Shown here piece after piece: positions 51,526 to 52,926 of a stretch of 52,926 bases of DNA; position 1 is the first letter of the stretch, and every line of letters begins with the position of its first letter. The DNA comes from an uncultured Verrucomicrobiota bacterium (GTDB lineage: Bacteria; Verrucomicrobiota; Verrucomicrobiia; Limisphaerales; JADLHS01): assembly GCA_903828255.1 (NCBI GenBank), contig CAIKLQ010000834.1, forward strand, positions 1-52,926. Direction: 5' to 3'. The notes beneath the pieces were generated by a model, which saw nothing but the letters and a program-made list of their open reading frames with translations, ran no database searches and was not told the DNA's origin. The position numbers and the translations under genes were made by a program.

Positions 51526-51599
51526 GAGTAGAGTAGGCGGAGCGAGACGGTCATTGGCCCACGGGCCTCTTCAACCCGTCCGCTCCGCCTACTCTACTC
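51526..51599. repeat. Long perfect inverted repeat (19-bp arms)
   Basis: Left arm 51526-51544 (GAGTAGAGTAGGCGGAGCG) and right arm 51581-51599 are exact complements with a 36-nt centre. It abuts the broken end of the GNAT remnant. Its size and design are like 17032-17097, although the sequence differs. A further hairpin GTCGCGGC-AAAAC... lies at 51707-51727. Confidence 0.8.
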
Positions 51600-51750
51600 A
51601 AGTTCGCCACCAACCGACCCCGCGCGTGTCCCAGTCCGGCCAACGGCGGGAGCGGTAGCCGAGATCGAAAGATTGTAACCTGTTCTCCGACGCTCGCGTC
51701 TGGCACGTCGCGGCAAAACGCCGCGACACCAAACAAAAATTAACGAAACT

Positions 51751-52023
51751 ATGAAAAAAATACTGGTTGCCCTGTGCTGCACCTGCGCCCTCGCGTTGGC
51801 GGTCCAGGCAGACGATACGAAGCCGGCGAAAAAGAGAACCCCACAGACGGCTGAACAAAAGTCACTCTCGAAGGACATGCTGGCCAAATATGACGCCAAC
51901 AAGGACGGCAAGCTGAACAAGGAAGAAAAAGCCAAGTTCAGCACCGAAGACAAAGCGAAATGGGACAAGGCGTTTCCGGCGCACAAGAAGAAAGACGCGG
52001 AGAAACAAACCGAAAAGAAATAG
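51751..52023 (+). CDS. Small secreted EF-hand protein
   Basis: A 90-residue protein with a signal peptide (KKILVALCCTCALALAVQA) and one EF-hand loop DANKDGKLNKEE (about residues 48-59), where D, N, D, K and E occupy calcium-coordinating positions. The rest is Lys-rich and charged (KAFPAHKKKDAEKQTEKK). Probably a periplasmic calcium-binding protein of unknown role. A hairpin terminator follows. The upstream gene is a remnant, so it stands alone. Confidence 0.8.
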   Translation: MKKILVALCCTCALALAVQADDTKPAKKRTPQTAEQKSLSKDMLAKYDANKDGKLNKEEKAKFSTEDKAKWDKAFPAHKKKDAEKQTEKK

Positions 52024-52041
52024 TTTTTCTCTTTCCGCACC

Positions 52042-52074
52042 CTCCATCACCGACACCGGCGATGGAGTTTTTTT
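52042..52074 (+). terminator. Rho-independent terminator after the EF-hand gene
   Basis: CTCCATC pairs with GATGGAG (52042-52048 and 52061-52067), with additional pairing of CCG/CGG inside, followed by seven T. It starts about 20 bp after the stop codon. Confidence 0.85.
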
Positions 52075-52128
52075 GTATCTTGAGTGCTGGCCCACGCTGC
52101 GCAAGCGGGAATAACCCAGTTCACAATC

Positions 52129-52174
52129 GCCGGACGCGCAACTCCAAGCCTGTAGGATAGGCGTTGCGTCCGGC
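52129..52174. repeat. Inverted repeat with deoA-type core
   Basis: GCCGGACGCGCAAC (52129-52142) pairs with GTTGCGTCCGGC (52163-52174), allowing a 2-nt bulge. The right part includes GTAGGATAGGCGT (52152-52164), one base different from the complement of the 13-mer in deoA and at 36463. A separate ACCGGCGCAGCGCCGG hairpin lies near 52262-52278. Confidence 0.65.
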
Positions 52175-52292
52175 TCCATCTTGCAGAGCTTCTCTCCTCG
52201 TTTGGTGACGCCGGTTGAAAATCGGAAACGCCGCGCCCGAGGCGGAGAATCAAAGGTTTGAGACCGGCGCAGCGCCGGCCCTACCAAAGAAC

Positions 52293-52926
52293 CTACGGAT
52301 ATTGCGCCCGATAGAATTGGCTCTTCACGCCAAACGGCGGAGCGTTGGTAAATTGCAACGACCCAGTCAGATTCGGCAGATTCGTCAGCACCGACCAGTT
52401 CGCGAGATTCGTCGAGGCCAGCAACCGGACATTGAAACCCGGCGCCCCGCTCAACGTCACCCACACCTGGCCATCGGGCAGCAGACTGACGAAGTCAAAG
52501 CGCAACGGCAGTGTGGGCGACAGCGTGAGCAGGGCGTTGGAACTCGTCGCCGTGCCGCTGGCGTTCGTAACGACGACGGAATAATTACCGGCGTCCGCCG
52601 CCTGCGTGTTGGTGCGGGTGTAGCTTGAGCCGTTCGCGCCTGCTAGGTTCGTGCCGTTGAAGCGCCATTGATACGCGAGCGGTGCCGTGCCACCGGCGGT
52701 CACGGGGAACGTCCCGTTGCTGCCCACCAGTGCGTTCATATTTTTCGGCTGCGCCGTGATGTAGGGAGGCACGTTGGTCACGAAACCTTCGACGCGCATA
52801 TTGTCCACGAGGCCGAAGCTCAGCGCCGCGTTGTCCGAGATGGACGGGAATGAATCCCAGTAGCCGACGAAGATGTTACTCGCCGTCACCGTGGCATTGT
52901 TGATCGTGGCGAGTTTCAAGCCGTCC
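52293..52926 (-). CDS. Ig-like domain protein, C-terminal part
   Basis: The last ~210 codons of a gene continuing beyond the right edge. It contains an immunoglobulin-like domain: PPYITAQPKNMNALVGSNG, PLAYQWRFNGTNLAG (with the conserved W) and DAGNYSVVVTNASG, the D-x-G-x-Y signature. The visible part before it (VGYWDSFPSISDNAALSFGL) resembles the end of a lectin/glucanase-like domain, and the tail contains RLLASTNLANWSVLTNL. Such large surface proteins are common in Verrucomicrobia. No anchor signal is seen at the C-terminus. Function is not resolvable from the fragment. Confidence 0.75.
   Translation of the reverse strand, partial: DGLKLATINNATVTASNIFVGYWDSFPSISDNAALSFGLVDNMRVEGFVTNVPPYITAQPKNMNALVGSNGTFPVTAGGTAPLAYQWRFNGTNLAGANGSSYTRTNTQAADAGNYSVVVTNASGTATSSNALLTLSPTLPLRFDFVSLLPDGQVWVTLSGAPGFNVRLLASTNLANWSVLTNLPNLTGSLQFTNAPPFGVKSQFYRAQYP

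Noticed and set aside
1-52926. CRISPR array
   Set aside because: The repeats seen are palindromic elements of varied spacing and sequence; none shows regular direct repeats with unique spacers, and no cas genes are present.
1-52926. tRNA or rRNA genes
   Set aside because: I looked through the larger gaps for cloverleaf patterns and rRNA-like stretches and saw none; a covariance-model search would be decisive.

Overview
The window looks like a chromosomal segment of a GC-rich Verrucomicrobia member, probably near the Pedosphaera/Limisphaerales group. The evidence is a Minf_1886-family gene (a family I recall as confined to the Planctomycetes-Verrucomicrobia group), a chlamydial-style very long GreA, remnants of an H-X9-DG-type pseudopilin, a C-terminal Ig-like protein, and many short palindromic repeats of the kind seen in that group. 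I found no rRNA, tRNA, CRISPR array, prophage or plasmid origin. Family names come from reading the proteins by eye; no database search was run.

Layout. 1-3275 (minus): a Wsp-like chemosensory operon (CheW, CheR-TPR, CheW, start of an MCP) whose cheR carries an amber codon and a frame change. 3759-8089 (minus): thymidine phosphorylase, a small membrane protein and the fatty-acid genes fabG-acpP-fabF. 8196-16949: VWA protein, DUF5069 protein, long GreA, RsmB, MFS transporter, FabI and a LOG-family protein. 17153-23920: GmhB-like phosphatase, an orphan sugar-binding lipoprotein with a secreted aldose epimerase, a PVC gene pair and a two-domain M16 peptidase. 23960-31089 (minus): a type II secretion/type IV pilus-like assembly operon (secretin, PilM-PilN fusion, PilO-like, PilP/GspC-like, GspE) ending in a decayed pseudopilin. 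31292-36351 (minus): DacB, a TfoX-like protein, a lipoprotein, cytochrome c, an outer-membrane protein and an AraC regulator. 36521-44605 (minus): a CusCBA-type copper/silver efflux operon with two small Cys-rich proteins. 44657-49371 (minus): ThiD, transposase debris, a lipoprotein, and a three-gene cassette of a DNA methyltransferase flanked by two nuclease-like proteins. 49583-51262 (plus): rpsP-khpA-trmD-rplS. 51386-52926: a decayed acetyltransferase, an EF-hand protein and the end of an Ig-like protein.

The most striking signal cuts across the genes. Several families of short inverted-repeat elements lie between genes and also inside reading frames without breaking them: in deoA, dacB, cusA, cusB and the DNA methyltransferase. 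In cusB a 258-bp composite element (86 codons) sits between the start codon and the lipoprotein signal peptide. These resemble Rickettsia palindromic elements in behaviour: mobile or spreading hairpins tolerated as peptide inserts. A second theme is slippage-prone sequence: a heptanucleotide array in cheR whose length sets the frame of the TPR domain, and a hexanucleotide array at the thiD start.
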